Source: Parvibaculaceae bacterium (GTDB taxonomy: Bacteria; Pseudomonadota; Alphaproteobacteria; Parvibaculales; Parvibaculaceae). From it: a DNA stretch of 64,000 nucleotides. The stretch is taken from assembly GCA_019636015.1 (NCBI GenBank), contig JAHBYJ010000001.1, forward strand, positions 310,001 to 374,000. Reading direction: 5' to 3'. The notes under the pieces are model-generated. The model saw only the letters and a list, made by a program, of their open reading frames with translations. It was not told the origin of the DNA and did no database searches. A program made the translations under genes and the position numbers. Positions 22,475 to 31,451 of the stretch are shown piece after piece (the stretch's first letter is position 1; each line of letters starts with the position of its first letter).

Positions 22475-24421
22475 TCACGCTCCCTTTTCGACGCGCGCCT
22501 TGCGGCGGCGGTGGCGCAACACGGCGGCGCCGATCGCGAGAATGGCAAGCACAATGGGCACCAGCGCGATATTTGCGAAGCGCAGATTGGAGCCGAGCGC
22601 CTCGACATCGCGGCGCAGATCGCGCTGCACGTCGCGGAGCTTCTTGCGGCTGTCCAGAAGCTCGGCACGGAACCGGGCAATCGCCTCCGATTCCGCCTCG
22701 CTCGTGCCGCCATTGGCTTCCGCCGATGCCCCGCGAATCTGGAGCTCGGTCAGGTTGCGCTCGGCTTCCGCCACGCGCTTTTCAAGCGCCTCCTGCTCGG
22801 CGAGGAAGCGGCGCTCCGCCGTGCGGCGCAGCTCTTCCACCACCGTGAAGGGCCTGTCGATCTTGTCGCGCGCGCGCAGCGAAATGAGTTCGTTCGATCC
22901 CATGAGATTGTCGATGGCCGACATGATGAAGACGGCATTGTCGGCGATGGGCTGCGCGATGCGCTCGCCGAGATAGGACTCCGTGCGCACCCAGAAACGG
23001 TCGTCGAAAATGTCGCTGTCGGCAAAGAGGATGATATTCGCATCGCCCTGCGAGGCGGCGATATGCTGTCCCGCCTTCTCTCCCGAGCGGCGCTGGATGG
23101 GCCGCCCGTCCTCGTCGACGCTTTCGGCATCGGGCTGCGCCTCGAAGGCGCTCTTCACCGGCCCCGAGATCCGCGCCGCGATCGCATAGCGCTCGCCCGT
23201 TCCCTCGAAACCGCGCAGGAGATCGTCCGGCCGCGGCCCCTGCTTCACATAGTCGACGTCATAGAGCTTGGCATCTTCGGAGGAAGAGACGATGGGCGAG
23301 AAGCGCGTCGTCGCGCCTTCGATGGGGGTGAAGCGCCCGACCGTGCCGAGATTGAGCCGCACGACATCCGACGTCACGATGTCGTCCGCGGCGACATTGT
23401 CGCGCGGCACGGCAAGCCAGATCACATAGTCGCTTTCCTGGCGGCGCGCATCGAGCCCGGTGCGCACGCGCTGCGCCATGGTGCGGTCGCCCACGATCTC
23501 GCGCGGGTCGTAGCGGACGCCCCAGGCCTCGAGGAGCGGCCCGAGATCGGACATTTCCGTATAGCCGCGAATGGGCTCGCCATTCGGGCCTGCGGTGAGG
23601 CTCACTTCCGAATGCGGATCGAGGAAGGCCAGCACATGGCCGCCGCGCATCACGAACTGGTCGATGGCATAAAGGGTGCGCGGATCGAGCGCCTTCGGAT
23701 GGGCGATCATCAGCACATCGACGCGGGGCGGCACGGCTTCGAAACGCTGCTCGAGGAATTCGAGTTCGAAGCGGTCGCGCAGTTCCTCGTAGATCATGAA
23801 GGGCTGCGACTCGCCCCGCATGGCGGACATGAGCCCGCCTGTGCCGGTGTCGAGCGGCAGGTTGGTGACGATGCCGAGAACCGGCCGCTCGGGGCGGCTC
23901 AGATTCTGGATCATGCGCGCCACGTCATATTCGAGATACTGTTCGCGCTCATCGGTGAAGAAGGGGACGGATTCGAGACCGTCGACGGAATTCGTGCCGA
24001 CAAGGCCGAAATAGATGATGTCGCCCGTCTGCGTCGGCGCGCCCTTGAGGCCGAGCGACATGGCAAGGTCTTCCTCTTCGGAGAAGGGCTCGGGATCGAT
24101 CACCTCGAGCCGGATCATGCCGCCCGACCGTGCGCGCAATTCCTCCAGCATGTCGCGGACATGGCCAGCATAGATGCGGATACGGTTGTAATCGGTCGAG
24201 AGCTTCTCCGAATAGAAGAAGCGCAGCGTGATCGGTTCCTCGATCTTGCCGACGACCTCTTTCGTGCCATCGGAGAGCGTGTAGAGGTTGTTCTCGGTGA
24301 GATCGACGCGGGCCGTGCGGAACATGACGTTCGAGAACATGTTGACCGCGAGGAACAGCACCGCGAGCAGCACGAGCATGAGGACACGATAGGCGGAGCG
24401 GCTGATCTGCTGGTTGCTCAT
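22475..24421 (-). CDS. GldG-family ABC transporter auxiliary protein
   Basis: A 648-residue protein with one N-terminal transmembrane helix and one near the C-terminus (ALVPIVLAILAIGAAVLRH). The periplasmic part contains the GldG-type features NNLYTLSDGTKEVV, EPITLRFFYSEKL, and the glutamine-amidotransferase-like FVMRGGHVLAFLDPHSE. A coiled-coil-prone stretch of about 90 residues precedes the last helix. In Bacteroidetes GldG works with GldA and GldF in gliding; in proteobacteria the role is unclear, probably export or envelope assembly. It lies 4 bases downstream of the permease gene. Confidence 0.87.
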   Translation of the reverse strand: MSNQQISRSAYRVLMLVLLAVLFLAVNMFSNVMFRTARVDLTENNLYTLSDGTKEVVGKIEEPITLRFFYSEKLSTDYNRIRIYAGHVRDMLEELRARSGGMIRLEVIDPEPFSEEEDLAMSLGLKGAPTQTGDIIYFGLVGTNSVDGLESVPFFTDEREQYLEYDVARMIQNLSRPERPVLGIVTNLPLDTGTGGLMSAMRGESQPFMIYEELRDRFELEFLEQRFEAVPPRVDVLMIAHPKALDPRTLYAIDQFVMRGGHVLAFLDPHSEVSLTAGPNGEPIRGYTEMSDLGPLLEAWGVRYDPREIVGDRTMAQRVRTGLDARRQESDYVIWLAVPRDNVAADDIVTSDVVRLNLGTVGRFTPIEGATTRFSPIVSSSEDAKLYDVDYVKQGPRPDDLLRGFEGTGERYAIAARISGPVKSAFEAQPDAESVDEDGRPIQRRSGEKAGQHIAASQGDANIILFADSDIFDDRFWVRTESYLGERIAQPIADNAVFIMSAIDNLMGSNELISLRARDKIDRPFTVVEELRRTAERRFLAEQEALEKRVAEAERNLTELQIRGASAEANGGTSEAESEAIARFRAELLDSRKKLRDVQRDLRRDVEALGSNLRFANIALVPIVLAILAIGAAVLRHRRRKARVEKGA

Positions 24422-24425
24422 GGTC

Positions 24426-25160
24426 CTAGCCCGCCTTCTTCATGTCGACGACGATGCCGCAGGCGACGAGCCAGGTGGCGATCAGCGACACGAAATAGAT
24501 CACGTCGCGCAGGTCGATGACGCCGCGCGTGATCGCGTTGAAATGCGTAAGGAAGGAGAAGGAGGCGATGGTGGACACCACCTGCTGCGGCGCCCAGCTC
24601 GCGAAGAAATCCGTGACGATGGGAAGCCCCGATACGGTGAAGAGGAAGCAGACCGCGACGCTCACCACGAAGGCGATGACCTGGTTGCGCGTGACGGCGG
24701 AAAGGCAGGAGCCGATGGCGAGATAGCCGCCCGCCATGAAGAAACTGCCGATATAGCCGGCGAGGATCACGCCATTATCGGGATCGCCGAGATAATTGAC
24801 CGTGATCCACATCGGGAAGGTGAGCGCGAGCGCGATTCCTGAAAAGGCCCAGGCCGCGAGAAACTTGCCGAGCACCGCCGCCCAGAGCGGCACGGGCAGC
24901 GACAGCAAAAGCTCGATCGAGCCCGTGCGGCGCTCTTCCGCCCAGAGGCGCATGGAGATTGCCGGGATCAGGAAGAGATAGAGCCAGGGATGGAAGTTGA
25001 AGAAGATCGTGAGATCGGCCTGCCCGCTCTCGTAATAGCCGCCGAGATAGAAGGTGAAGGCGCCCATCGTGAACAGGAAGATCACGATGAAGATGAAGGC
25101 GAGCGGCGTCGCGAAATAGCCGGCAAGCTCGCGGCGGAAAATGGCGAGAAGCTCGTTCAT
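24426..25160 (-). CDS. ABC transporter permease (GldF-like)
   Basis: A 244-residue ABC-2 type membrane subunit with six predicted helices. MNELLAIFRRELAGYFATPLAFIF is the typical N-terminus. The cytoplasmic loop AISMRLWAEERRTGSIELLLSLPVP is the ABC-2 signature region. It overlaps the ATPase gene by 4 bases (ATGA) and is followed 4 bases later by the GldG-like gene, so the three subunits are translated together. Confidence 0.9.
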   Translation of the reverse strand: MNELLAIFRRELAGYFATPLAFIFIVIFLFTMGAFTFYLGGYYESGQADLTIFFNFHPWLYLFLIPAISMRLWAEERRTGSIELLLSLPVPLWAAVLGKFLAAWAFSGIALALTFPMWITVNYLGDPDNGVILAGYIGSFFMAGGYLAIGSCLSAVTRNQVIAFVVSVAVCFLFTVSGLPIVTDFFASWAPQQVVSTIASFSFLTHFNAITRGVIDLRDVIYFVSLIATWLVACGIVVDMKKAG

Positions 25161-26167
25161 GCCGCGTCTTTCCCCTTGGCGGTGTCCGAGCGCGTGAGGC
25201 TGCGGAACACTTCGTCGAGGCGGCCGGGCTCTCCGTAAAGCGCGCGCACATGCCAGTGTTCCTCGCGCGCAAGCCGCGCCACCGCATCGACCAGCATCGT
25301 GTCGCTTTCGGAAGCGGCCTGCGGGAACAGCGTGAAGGTCGTCTCGTCGCCGCGCGGCATCACCTCGATGGTGGCGATGCCCGGCAGGTTGCGGAGTTTA
25401 TTGGCGATCTCAACCGTGCTCTGGCCGCCCAGCGTGATCGAGACGGCATTGTGATAGCGCGAGCGCGCCATCAGCGCGCCGGGCGTGCCGTCGGCAACGA
25501 CGCGGCCGCGATCGATGATGAGGGCGCGTGTGCAGATCGCATCCACTTCTTCGAGAATATGCGTCGAGATGACGATGGCCTTGTCCTTCGCCATGCGGCC
25601 GATGAGCTTGCGCACTTCGAATTTCTGATTGGGATCGAGGCCGTCCGTCGGCTCGTCCATGATGAGGACCGGCGGATTGTGCAGGATCGCCTGGGCAAGA
25701 CCGACGCGGCGGCGAAAGCCCTTGGAAAGCGTGTCGATCGGCTGCTCGAGAACGCCGCCGAGTTCCGTCGCGTCGGCGGCGCGCTCGATCGCCTCATCCG
25801 CCGCGCGGCCGGAGAGACGCCGCACCCGCGCGATGAACTGCAGGAAGCTGCGCGGCGTCATGTCGCCATAGGCGGGCGCGCCTTCCGGCAGATAGCCGAT
25901 CTCGCGCTGCGCGGCGAGCGTGGAGGTGACGATGTCGTGACCGCAGACCCGCGCCGTGCCGGAGGTCGGCGCGAGGAAGCCCGTCACCATCTTCATGGTG
26001 GTGGACTTGCCGGCCCCATTGGGGCCGAGGAAACCCAGCACCTCGCCGCGCGCAACGCTGAAGCCGATATTGTTGACCGCCGTGAAGGGCCCGAACCGCT
26101 TGGTGAGATTCTCGATGACGATCATCGGCTCGCCGCCAGCCGGCGCCGGACGGTCCTCTTTCGTCAT
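25157..26167 (-). CDS. ABC transporter ATP-binding protein (GldA-like)
   Basis: A 336-residue ATPase with MIVIENLTKRFGPFTAVNNI, Walker A GPNGAGKST, a signature degenerated to LSKGFRRRVGLAQA, Walker B LIMDEPTDGLDP and the H-loop STHILEE. The region after residue 230 is an extra C-terminal domain of the kind seen in GldA/NatA-type exporters. ATG 26167 is chosen, but the ribosome binding site is weak and ATG 26125 (residue 15) would also give a good N-terminus. It is the first gene of the operon. Confidence 0.9.
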   Translation of the reverse strand: MTKEDRPAPAGGEPMIVIENLTKRFGPFTAVNNIGFSVARGEVLGFLGPNGAGKSTTMKMVTGFLAPTSGTARVCGHDIVTSTLAAQREIGYLPEGAPAYGDMTPRSFLQFIARVRRLSGRAADEAIERAADATELGGVLEQPIDTLSKGFRRRVGLAQAILHNPPVLIMDEPTDGLDPNQKFEVRKLIGRMAKDKAIVISTHILEEVDAICTRALIIDRGRVVADGTPGALMARSRYHNAVSITLGGQSTVEIANKLRNLPGIATIEVMPRGDETTFTLFPQAASESDTMLVDAVARLAREEHWHVRALYGEPGRLDEVFRSLTRSDTAKGKDAA

Positions 26168-26339
26168 GTGTGTCCCGGAAACGCTTATGATCTCTCTCCC
26201 CGGAAGGGCCTCGGGCTCTGCCGGCCCGCCTGCCCATTCCACAATTTCCGCCGCTCCCCGAAGCGGGAATTTTGTGTAGGCCAGCCCGCCAAGTCCTTCA
26301 AGTGAAAGATGTTTCATTTTCGTCAGGGGCCGGAAGAGA

Positions 26340-26384
26340 GGCAAAAGAAAAGGCCGTCCGGGAGGGGGGGGTTCCCGGACGGCC
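26340..26384 (-). terminator. Terminator-like hairpin, minus strand
   Basis: GGCCGTCCGGGA (26352-26363) pairs perfectly with TCCCGGACGGCC (26373-26384). On the minus strand the stem is followed by TTTTCTTTTG. It stands about 170 bases before the first gene of the ABC operon, so it either ends an upstream small transcript or acts as an attenuator in the operon leader. Confidence 0.65.
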
Positions 26385-26606
26385 CGCAGCCCGAAGGCTG
26401 ATCTCTCTCGTTGCGCTCCCCCGAGGGGATGGGGTTGGCCCGGCTCCCCCAATCTATCCCGGTGGGGCTGGGGGGCTGATGAAACCGGAACGTCGCAGAG
26501 AACCGGGCCAATGAGGCAACGATGGAAATATGGAAGGGTAGTGTGGCTCTCGAAGGGCTGAAAAAAGGCAATATTGTGGTTTCGCCTGATCCATTCGATT
26601 TATCCA

Positions 26607-26634
26607 AAAGCCGCAGAAATCTGCGGCTTTTTAT
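26607..26634 (+). terminator. Rho-independent terminator, plus strand
   Basis: Perfect 11-base stem AAAGCCGCAGA / TCTGCGGCTTT with an AA loop, followed by TTATAA on the plus strand. It lies about 100 bases upstream of the DUF2794 gene with no annotated gene before it on this strand, which is why a small plus-strand RNA is plausible. Confidence 0.7.
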
Positions 26635-26731
26635 AACAATGGGATGACGCCGGAGAGCCCATATGCCATGCTTTTCATATGCTCCGCCCACAGCTTGTGA
26701 GTGGGCGTGAACGGGAAGGAAGCAGCACGGC

Positions 26732-27130
26732 ATGACCGATGGCGCCGATTCGGGATCGCAAAGCGCAAGCGCCGCGCCGCTTACCCTCGTCGCCCCCGGC
26801 GGAACGCCGCCGGCGCGGCCGCGCGAAGCGGAAGTCTTTTTCGACCGCGCCGAGCTCGATGCCATTCTCTCCGTCTATGGCCGCAAGGTCGCCGAGGGCG
26901 AATGGCGGGACTATGCGATGGGCGCGCACAAGGATGTCGCCGTCTTCGCCGTCTTCCGCCGCTCGAGCGAAATGCCGCTCTACCGCATCGAGAAACGGCC
27001 GAAGCTCGCCCGCCGCCAGGGCGCCTATAGCGTCGTCGCGCCGACCGGGCTCATCCTCAAGCGCGGCCACGAGCTGAAACAGGTGCTCAAGATTTTCGAG
27101 AAACGCTCGCTCCGCCTGATCGACGCCTGA
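26732..27130 (+). CDS. DUF2794 family protein
   Basis: A 132-residue protein of a family found in alphaproteobacteria. The conserved core is FDRAELDAILSVYGRKVAEGEWRDYA, followed by FAVFRRSSEMPLYRIEKRPKL and a C-terminal KQVLKIFEKR. The first 30 residues are Ala/Pro-rich and variable. AAGGAAG stands before the ATG. It is a single-gene unit closed by a terminator shared with the convergent Bax-inhibitor gene. No function is known. Confidence 0.85.
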   Translation: MTDGADSGSQSASAAPLTLVAPGGTPPARPREAEVFFDRAELDAILSVYGRKVAEGEWRDYAMGAHKDVAVFAVFRRSSEMPLYRIEKRPKLARRQGAYSVVAPTGLILKRGHELKQVLKIFEKRSLRLIDA

Positions 27131-27148
27131 CCGCAAGGCGCGCAAACG

Positions 27149-27178
27149 AAAAGCCCCGGCATCGCTGCCGGGGCTTTT
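27149..27178. terminator. Bidirectional terminator between convergent genes
   Basis: Perfect 12-base stem AAAAGCCCCGGC / GCCGGGGCTTTT with the loop ATCGCT. It lies between the DUF2794 stop and the Bax-inhibitor stop and has A/T runs on both sides, so it can serve both transcripts. Confidence 0.9.
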
Positions 27179-27199
27179 GCTTGTTACCTGTCCTGCGGC

Positions 27200-27958
27200 T
27201 CAGTTGCGCTGGCTGCCCAGGAACTGCAGCAGGAACATGAACATGTTGATGAAGTCGAGATAGAGCGAGAGAGCGCCCATCACGGCCTTCTTGCCGGCGG
27301 CGGCAACGCTGTCTCCTTCGTAATACATGCCCTTGATGCGCTGCGTGTCATAGGCGGTGAGGCCCGCGAAGATCAGCACGCCGAGCACCGAGATCGCGAA
27401 CTGCAGCGCCGAGCTGCCGAGGAAAAGGTTCACCACCATCGCGATGATGATGCCGATCAGGCCCATGAAGAGGAACGAGCCCATGCCGGAGAGATCGCGC
27501 TTCGTCGTGTAGCCGTAAAGGCTGAGCGAGCCGAAGGCGGCCGCCGTGACGAAGAAGGTCGTGGTGATGCTCTCGCCCGTGAAGACAAGGAAGATCGAGG
27601 AGAGCGAAAGGCCCATTACCGCCGCGAAGGTCCAGAAGAGCATCTGGGTGGCGGCGAGGCTGAGGCGCTGAACGCCGAAGCTCAGCACCAGAATGAAGGC
27701 GAGCGGCGCCAGCATGACGACCCAGCGCAGCGGGCTCGTGTAGAGCGTTTCGCCGAAATTCGTGAGAAGCGGCCCCGTCGCCGTTTCCTGCACGGCGGCG
27801 GAATATGCGAAATAGGCGACCAGCCCGGTGAGGGCGAGGGCACCCGCCATGTAGTTGTAGACACTGAGCATATAGCTCCGCAGACCCGCATCGATCGACA
27901 TGTCGGCGCTTGCGCCGAGGCGGGACTGGTGGAGCCGTTCCTGATCGTAATTCGCCAT
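27200..27958 (-). CDS. Bax inhibitor-1/YccA family membrane protein
   Basis: A 252-residue protein with seven predicted transmembrane helices. After a soluble N-terminus of about 28 residues come MLSVYNYMAGALALTGLVAYF and later ITTTFFVTAAAFGSLSLYGYTTKRDLS. The C-terminal signature is FAGLTAYDTQRIKGMYYEGD, with the conserved YDTQ. Family members are pH-sensitive calcium leak channels or modulators of FtsH. It is transcribed alone. Confidence 0.93.
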   Translation of the reverse strand: MANYDQERLHQSRLGASADMSIDAGLRSYMLSVYNYMAGALALTGLVAYFAYSAAVQETATGPLLTNFGETLYTSPLRWVVMLAPLAFILVLSFGVQRLSLAATQMLFWTFAAVMGLSLSSIFLVFTGESITTTFFVTAAAFGSLSLYGYTTKRDLSGMGSFLFMGLIGIIIAMVVNLFLGSSALQFAISVLGVLIFAGLTAYDTQRIKGMYYEGDSVAAAGKKAVMGALSLYLDFINMFMFLLQFLGSQRN

Positions 27959-28077
27959 AAATCTGCACCCTCCTGCGTGTGCTTGCAGCTATATTGGCCG
28001 AGCGCCCCGCGAATTCAAGCAAAACCGGCGCTGTTGCAGAGACTTAACATCCGGAAAAGCCTGACATTTCCGTGATT

Positions 28078-30639
28078 TCAGTCGACCCGGAGCACAGGCG
28101 CCGCCGGTATGGAGAGCGCCCGCCAGGTGCCCATGAGGCCGAGACCCACGGTAACGAGCGCCGCCGCGAGCACCGTGACGGCCAGCGTGCCCGGCAGGAA
28201 GCTCCAGGGCAGGTCCATCAGCATGGTGACGACCACGAAGGAGGCGACCGTGCCCGCGAAAGCCGCGACCAGCGCCGTGGCGAGCCCGAGCGCCGCATAT
28301 TCCCTGACATAGATGCCGAGGATCCGTCCCCTTGTGGCGCCGAGCACCTTGAGCACCACGGCGTCGCGGACGCGGGAATGGAACCCCGCCGCCATGGCGC
28401 CCGCCAGCACCAGAATCCCGGCCGCGAGCGTGACCGCGCCCGTGGCCCGCACCGCCATGGCGAAATTGCCGAGCAGCGAATTGACCGCTTCGAGCGCTTC
28501 GCGCACGCGAACGGAAGTGATGTTGGGGAAGCCCGACGTCACCTCCCGCTCCAGCGCTTCCTCGGCCTCCGGCCCGCCATTCATCTCGACCGTGGCGAGC
28601 ACCGTATGCGGCGCGGCCGACAGCATGCCCGGCGAGAAGACCAGCACGAAATTGATGCCGAGATTGCTCCAGTCGATCTCGCGCGTATTGGCGATCTCGG
28701 CCTCGATGTCGCGGCCCAGCACATTGATGGTGATCCGGTCGCCGATGCCGACGCCGAAGCCCTGCGCAAGCTCCTCGGAAAAGGAGACGAGCGTCGGGCC
28801 GTCGTAATCCTCGGGCCACCACTGGCCGCGCACGATCGACGAGCCTTCGGGAGGCGTGGCCGAATAGGTGATGCCGCGGTCGCCCCGAAGCGCCCATTGG
28901 GCTTCCTGCGCGACATTGAGCTGTTCGGCCGGCACATCGTTCACGGCCGAAATCTTGCCGCGCAGCATCGGCACGCGGTTGAAGCCCGTGACGTCTTCCC
29001 GCGCGGTGACGAGCGCCTCCAGCGCGTCGATCTGGTTCGGCTGCACATCGACGAAGAAGAAGGCGGGCGCGCGGCCCGGCAGGTCGCGCGTGATCTCGCC
29101 GGTGAGATTACCGTTGATGAGCGACACGGTGACGAGAAGCGTGAGGCCGAGGCCGAGCGACAGCACGACGGCGGGGGTCGGCGCGCCGGGGCGGTGGATA
29201 TTGGCAAGTGCAAGACGAAGCTCCGGCGAGCGCACCCGCGGCGCGCGCGCCGCCAGCGCCATGATGCCGCGCGCGGCGGCCCAGAGCAGGATGAAGACGC
29301 CGGCCGCCCCCATCACGAACCAGAGCGCGAAGAGCCGTTCTTCGGCAAGCGCGATGGCAAGCCCCGCGAGCACGGCAAGCGCCGCCGCCGTCGCCGCGAT
29401 GTAGAAGGGGCGCGGGAAGCGGCGGAGCGGCGCCACGAGATCGCGGAAGAGGCTCGTCGCCGGGACTTCGCGCGCCCGCGCAAGCGGCCAGATCGCAAAC
29501 GCGAGTGCGGTGAGCACGCCATAGGCGGCGGCGAGCATGAGCGGCCCGCCATAAAGGCCGAGCTCGGCGGGAATGGGTATCATGTCGCCCGCCACCGCTT
29601 CGACGATGAAGGGCGCGGTACCGCCGAGGACAAGGCCGATCACGATGCCGACAGAGGCAAGCGCCATGACCTGCAGAAGATAAAGACGGAAGATGAGCGC
29701 GCCCGGCGCGCCGAGACATTTGAAGATCGCAATCGTCGCGCGCTTGCCATCAAGATAGGATTTGACGGCATTCGCAACGCCGACGCCGCCAACGACAAGC
29801 GCGGTAAGCCCGACGAGCGAGAGGAACAGCGCCACCCGCTCCACGAAACGGCGCACGCCGGGCGCACTGTCGCTTCTGTCGGTGATGCGCCAGCCCGCAT
29901 CGGGGAAGCGCGCATTGAGCTCTTCGACCCATGCCGAAATGTCGGCGCTTGTGCGCGCGGCATCGGGCAGGCGGATGCGGTAGTGATACTGGACGAGGCT
30001 GCCCGGCTGCACGAGGCCGGTCTGCTCCAGCGCTGCCCAGGAAATCATCGCGCGGGGGCCGAGCGCAAATCCGTCCGAGACGCGGTCCGGTTCGCGCGTA
30101 ATGGTCGCGCGGAGCTCGAAATCCGTGTCGCCGATCCGCACATGATCGCCGACCGCGACACCGAGCCGAGAAAGAAGATTGGGCTCGACCACAAGCCCCG
30201 CCACGCCGTCGCGAATTTCTATCGCTTCGTCGAAAGGAATGCCGGGCGAAAGCTCCATCCGGCCGTAAAGCGGATAGGTATTGTCGACCGCCTTGAGCTC
30301 CACCAGCGTCTGGCCGCGCGCGGCATCCGCCGCTGCATTGCGGGCCATGGCGCGCATCTCGGCCGAGGCTGACACCTCTGCACGTTCGCCGAGAAAGGCG
30401 CGTTCCTCGGCTGTCGCCTCGCGGTGAATGAGACGGATCGCGGCATCGCCGCCGAGAATGTCCTGCCCGCCCTCGGCGAGCCCGCGCGTGAGCGCCGCCG
30501 ACACCGAGCCAACGCCCGCAATCGCCGCCACGCCAAGCGCGAGACAGGCGATGAAGACGCGGAAGCCCTTGATGCCGCCGCGCAGTTCCCGCCGGGCAAG
30601 GCGGGCAGCCAGCGCCAGCGACGTGGCGTTCCCGCTCAT
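28078..30639 (-). CDS. YbbP-like ABC transporter permease (FtsX family)
   Basis: An 853-residue permease with an N-terminal anchor helix, a long periplasmic domain, and two blocks of membrane helices. The FtsX-type motifs are FLSLVGLTALVVGGVGVANAV (middle) and DAVVLKVLGATRGRILGIYVREY (C-terminal). It is paired with the ATPase gene, overlapping it by 4 bases (ATGA at 30636-30639). The adjacent divergent esterase tesA mirrors the ybbA-ybbP-tesA arrangement of E. coli. The system is assumed to act on lipids or lipoproteins, but the cargo is unknown. Confidence 0.92.
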   Translation of the reverse strand: MSGNATSLALAARLARRELRGGIKGFRVFIACLALGVAAIAGVGSVSAALTRGLAEGGQDILGGDAAIRLIHREATAEERAFLGERAEVSASAEMRAMARNAAADAARGQTLVELKAVDNTYPLYGRMELSPGIPFDEAIEIRDGVAGLVVEPNLLSRLGVAVGDHVRIGDTDFELRATITREPDRVSDGFALGPRAMISWAALEQTGLVQPGSLVQYHYRIRLPDAARTSADISAWVEELNARFPDAGWRITDRSDSAPGVRRFVERVALFLSLVGLTALVVGGVGVANAVKSYLDGKRATIAIFKCLGAPGALIFRLYLLQVMALASVGIVIGLVLGGTAPFIVEAVAGDMIPIPAELGLYGGPLMLAAAYGVLTALAFAIWPLARAREVPATSLFRDLVAPLRRFPRPFYIAATAAALAVLAGLAIALAEERLFALWFVMGAAGVFILLWAAARGIMALAARAPRVRSPELRLALANIHRPGAPTPAVVLSLGLGLTLLVTVSLINGNLTGEITRDLPGRAPAFFFVDVQPNQIDALEALVTAREDVTGFNRVPMLRGKISAVNDVPAEQLNVAQEAQWALRGDRGITYSATPPEGSSIVRGQWWPEDYDGPTLVSFSEELAQGFGVGIGDRITINVLGRDIEAEIANTREIDWSNLGINFVLVFSPGMLSAAPHTVLATVEMNGGPEAEEALEREVTSGFPNITSVRVREALEAVNSLLGNFAMAVRATGAVTLAAGILVLAGAMAAGFHSRVRDAVVLKVLGATRGRILGIYVREYAALGLATALVAAFAGTVASFVVVTMLMDLPWSFLPGTLAVTVLAAALVTVGLGLMGTWRALSIPAAPVLRVD

Positions 30640-31328
30640 GCGAGCGCTCCCGTTTCGATGGACTCGATGAGCCCATCGCGGAGCCGCACGATCTGGTGGC
30701 AACGCGCGGCAAGCGCCTCGTCATGCGTGATGAGAACGAGCGTCGCATTCTTGCGGGCGTGCAGATCGAACATGAGCTCGATGATCTCATGGCCTGTCGA
30801 CTGATCGAGATTGCCGGTCGGTTCGTCCGCCAGCAGGATGTCGGGATCGCCCGCGACCGCGCGCGCAAGCGCCACGCGCTGCTGCTCGCCGCCCGACAAT
30901 TGTCCCGGATAATGCGTGAGCCGGTGGCCGAGGCCGACCAGCTTCAGCTCTTCCTCCGCCCGGTCGAACGCATCCTCGCGGCCCGCGAATTCGAGCGGGA
31001 TCGCGACATTCTCGAGCGCCGTCATGGTGGGAATGAGGTGGAAGGACTGGAAGACAATGCCGATATGGTCGCGCCGGAAGCGCGCAAGCGCATCTTCGGA
31101 CAGCGCCGTGAACTCCGCGCCTGCGCAGGTGATGCGGCCGGAACTCGGCCGCTCGAGCCCCGCCAGCACCATCAGCAGCGTCGACTTGCCGGAGCCGGAC
31201 GGCCCGACAAGCCCCGCCGTTTCGCCCCGCGCGATCTTGAGATCGATCCCCTTCAGAATATTGACCGGCCCGGCAGTGCTCGGCAGGCTGAGTTTCACGC
31301 TGTCGAGTTCGATGATTGTATCGGACAA
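30636..31328 (-). CDS. YbbA-like ABC transporter ATP-binding protein
   Basis: A 230-residue LolD/MacB-type ATPase. The motifs are VGPSGSGKSTLLMVLAGLERP (Walker A region), FQSFHLIPTMTALENV (Q-loop), QLSGGEQQRVALARA (signature), ILLADEPTGNLD (Walker B) and LVLITHDE. No ATG lies at the expected N-terminus; TTG 31328 gives SDTIIELDSVKLSL and the family length. It is divergent from tesA. Confidence 0.93.
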   Translation of the reverse strand: MSDTIIELDSVKLSLPSTAGPVNILKGIDLKIARGETAGLVGPSGSGKSTLLMVLAGLERPSSGRITCAGAEFTALSEDALARFRRDHIGIVFQSFHLIPTMTALENVAIPLEFAGREDAFDRAEEELKLVGLGHRLTHYPGQLSGGEQQRVALARAVAGDPDILLADEPTGNLDQSTGHEIIELMFDLHARKNATLVLITHDEALAARCHQIVRLRDGLIESIETGALA

Positions 31329-31451
31329 GTTTTGGCCTACTTGTTGGTGTGAAACGGGGGCACCGGCGGAATCTACGCTTCGGCCGGAGAACCGGATCGG
31401 GCGGGAGGGCGCCGCCTCGCTGACGCAGAAGACGGAAAGGCAAGTTATACT

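Larger units (their letters stand above)
26168..26731. other. Gene-free region with strong hairpins
   Basis: 564 bases between the divergent GldA-like operon and the DUF2794 gene. No reading frame looks coding. It contains a long GC hairpin at 26352-26384 that reads as a terminator on the minus strand, a cUUCGg-type hairpin CAGCC-TTCG-GGCTG at about 26388-26401 (minus strand), and a terminator at 26607-26634 for the plus strand. An AT-richer part lies between 26520 and 26606. It may hold a small RNA or a structured leader. I find no match to the SRP RNA, tmRNA or RNase P motifs that I know. Confidence 0.5.

Noticed and set aside
21575..24520. 981-residue plus-strand reading frame
   Set aside because: Antisense to the DUF4340 and GldG-like genes, which have coherent domains and tight spacing.
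26385..26606. Possible SRP RNA, tmRNA, 6S RNA or RNase P RNA
   Set aside because: I looked for the conserved SRP GGUCxGGxCCGGAAGG-type loop, the tmRNA tag region and RNase P core motifs on both strands and found none. Only a generic small-RNA suggestion is kept.
26323..26865. 180-residue minus-strand reading frame in the gene-free region
   Set aside because: It overlaps a terminator hairpin and the start of the DUF2794 gene, has no ribosome binding site and no family resemblance.
28072..30372. 766-residue plus-strand reading frame
   Set aside because: Antisense to the FtsX-like permease; charged low-complexity protein without any family feature.
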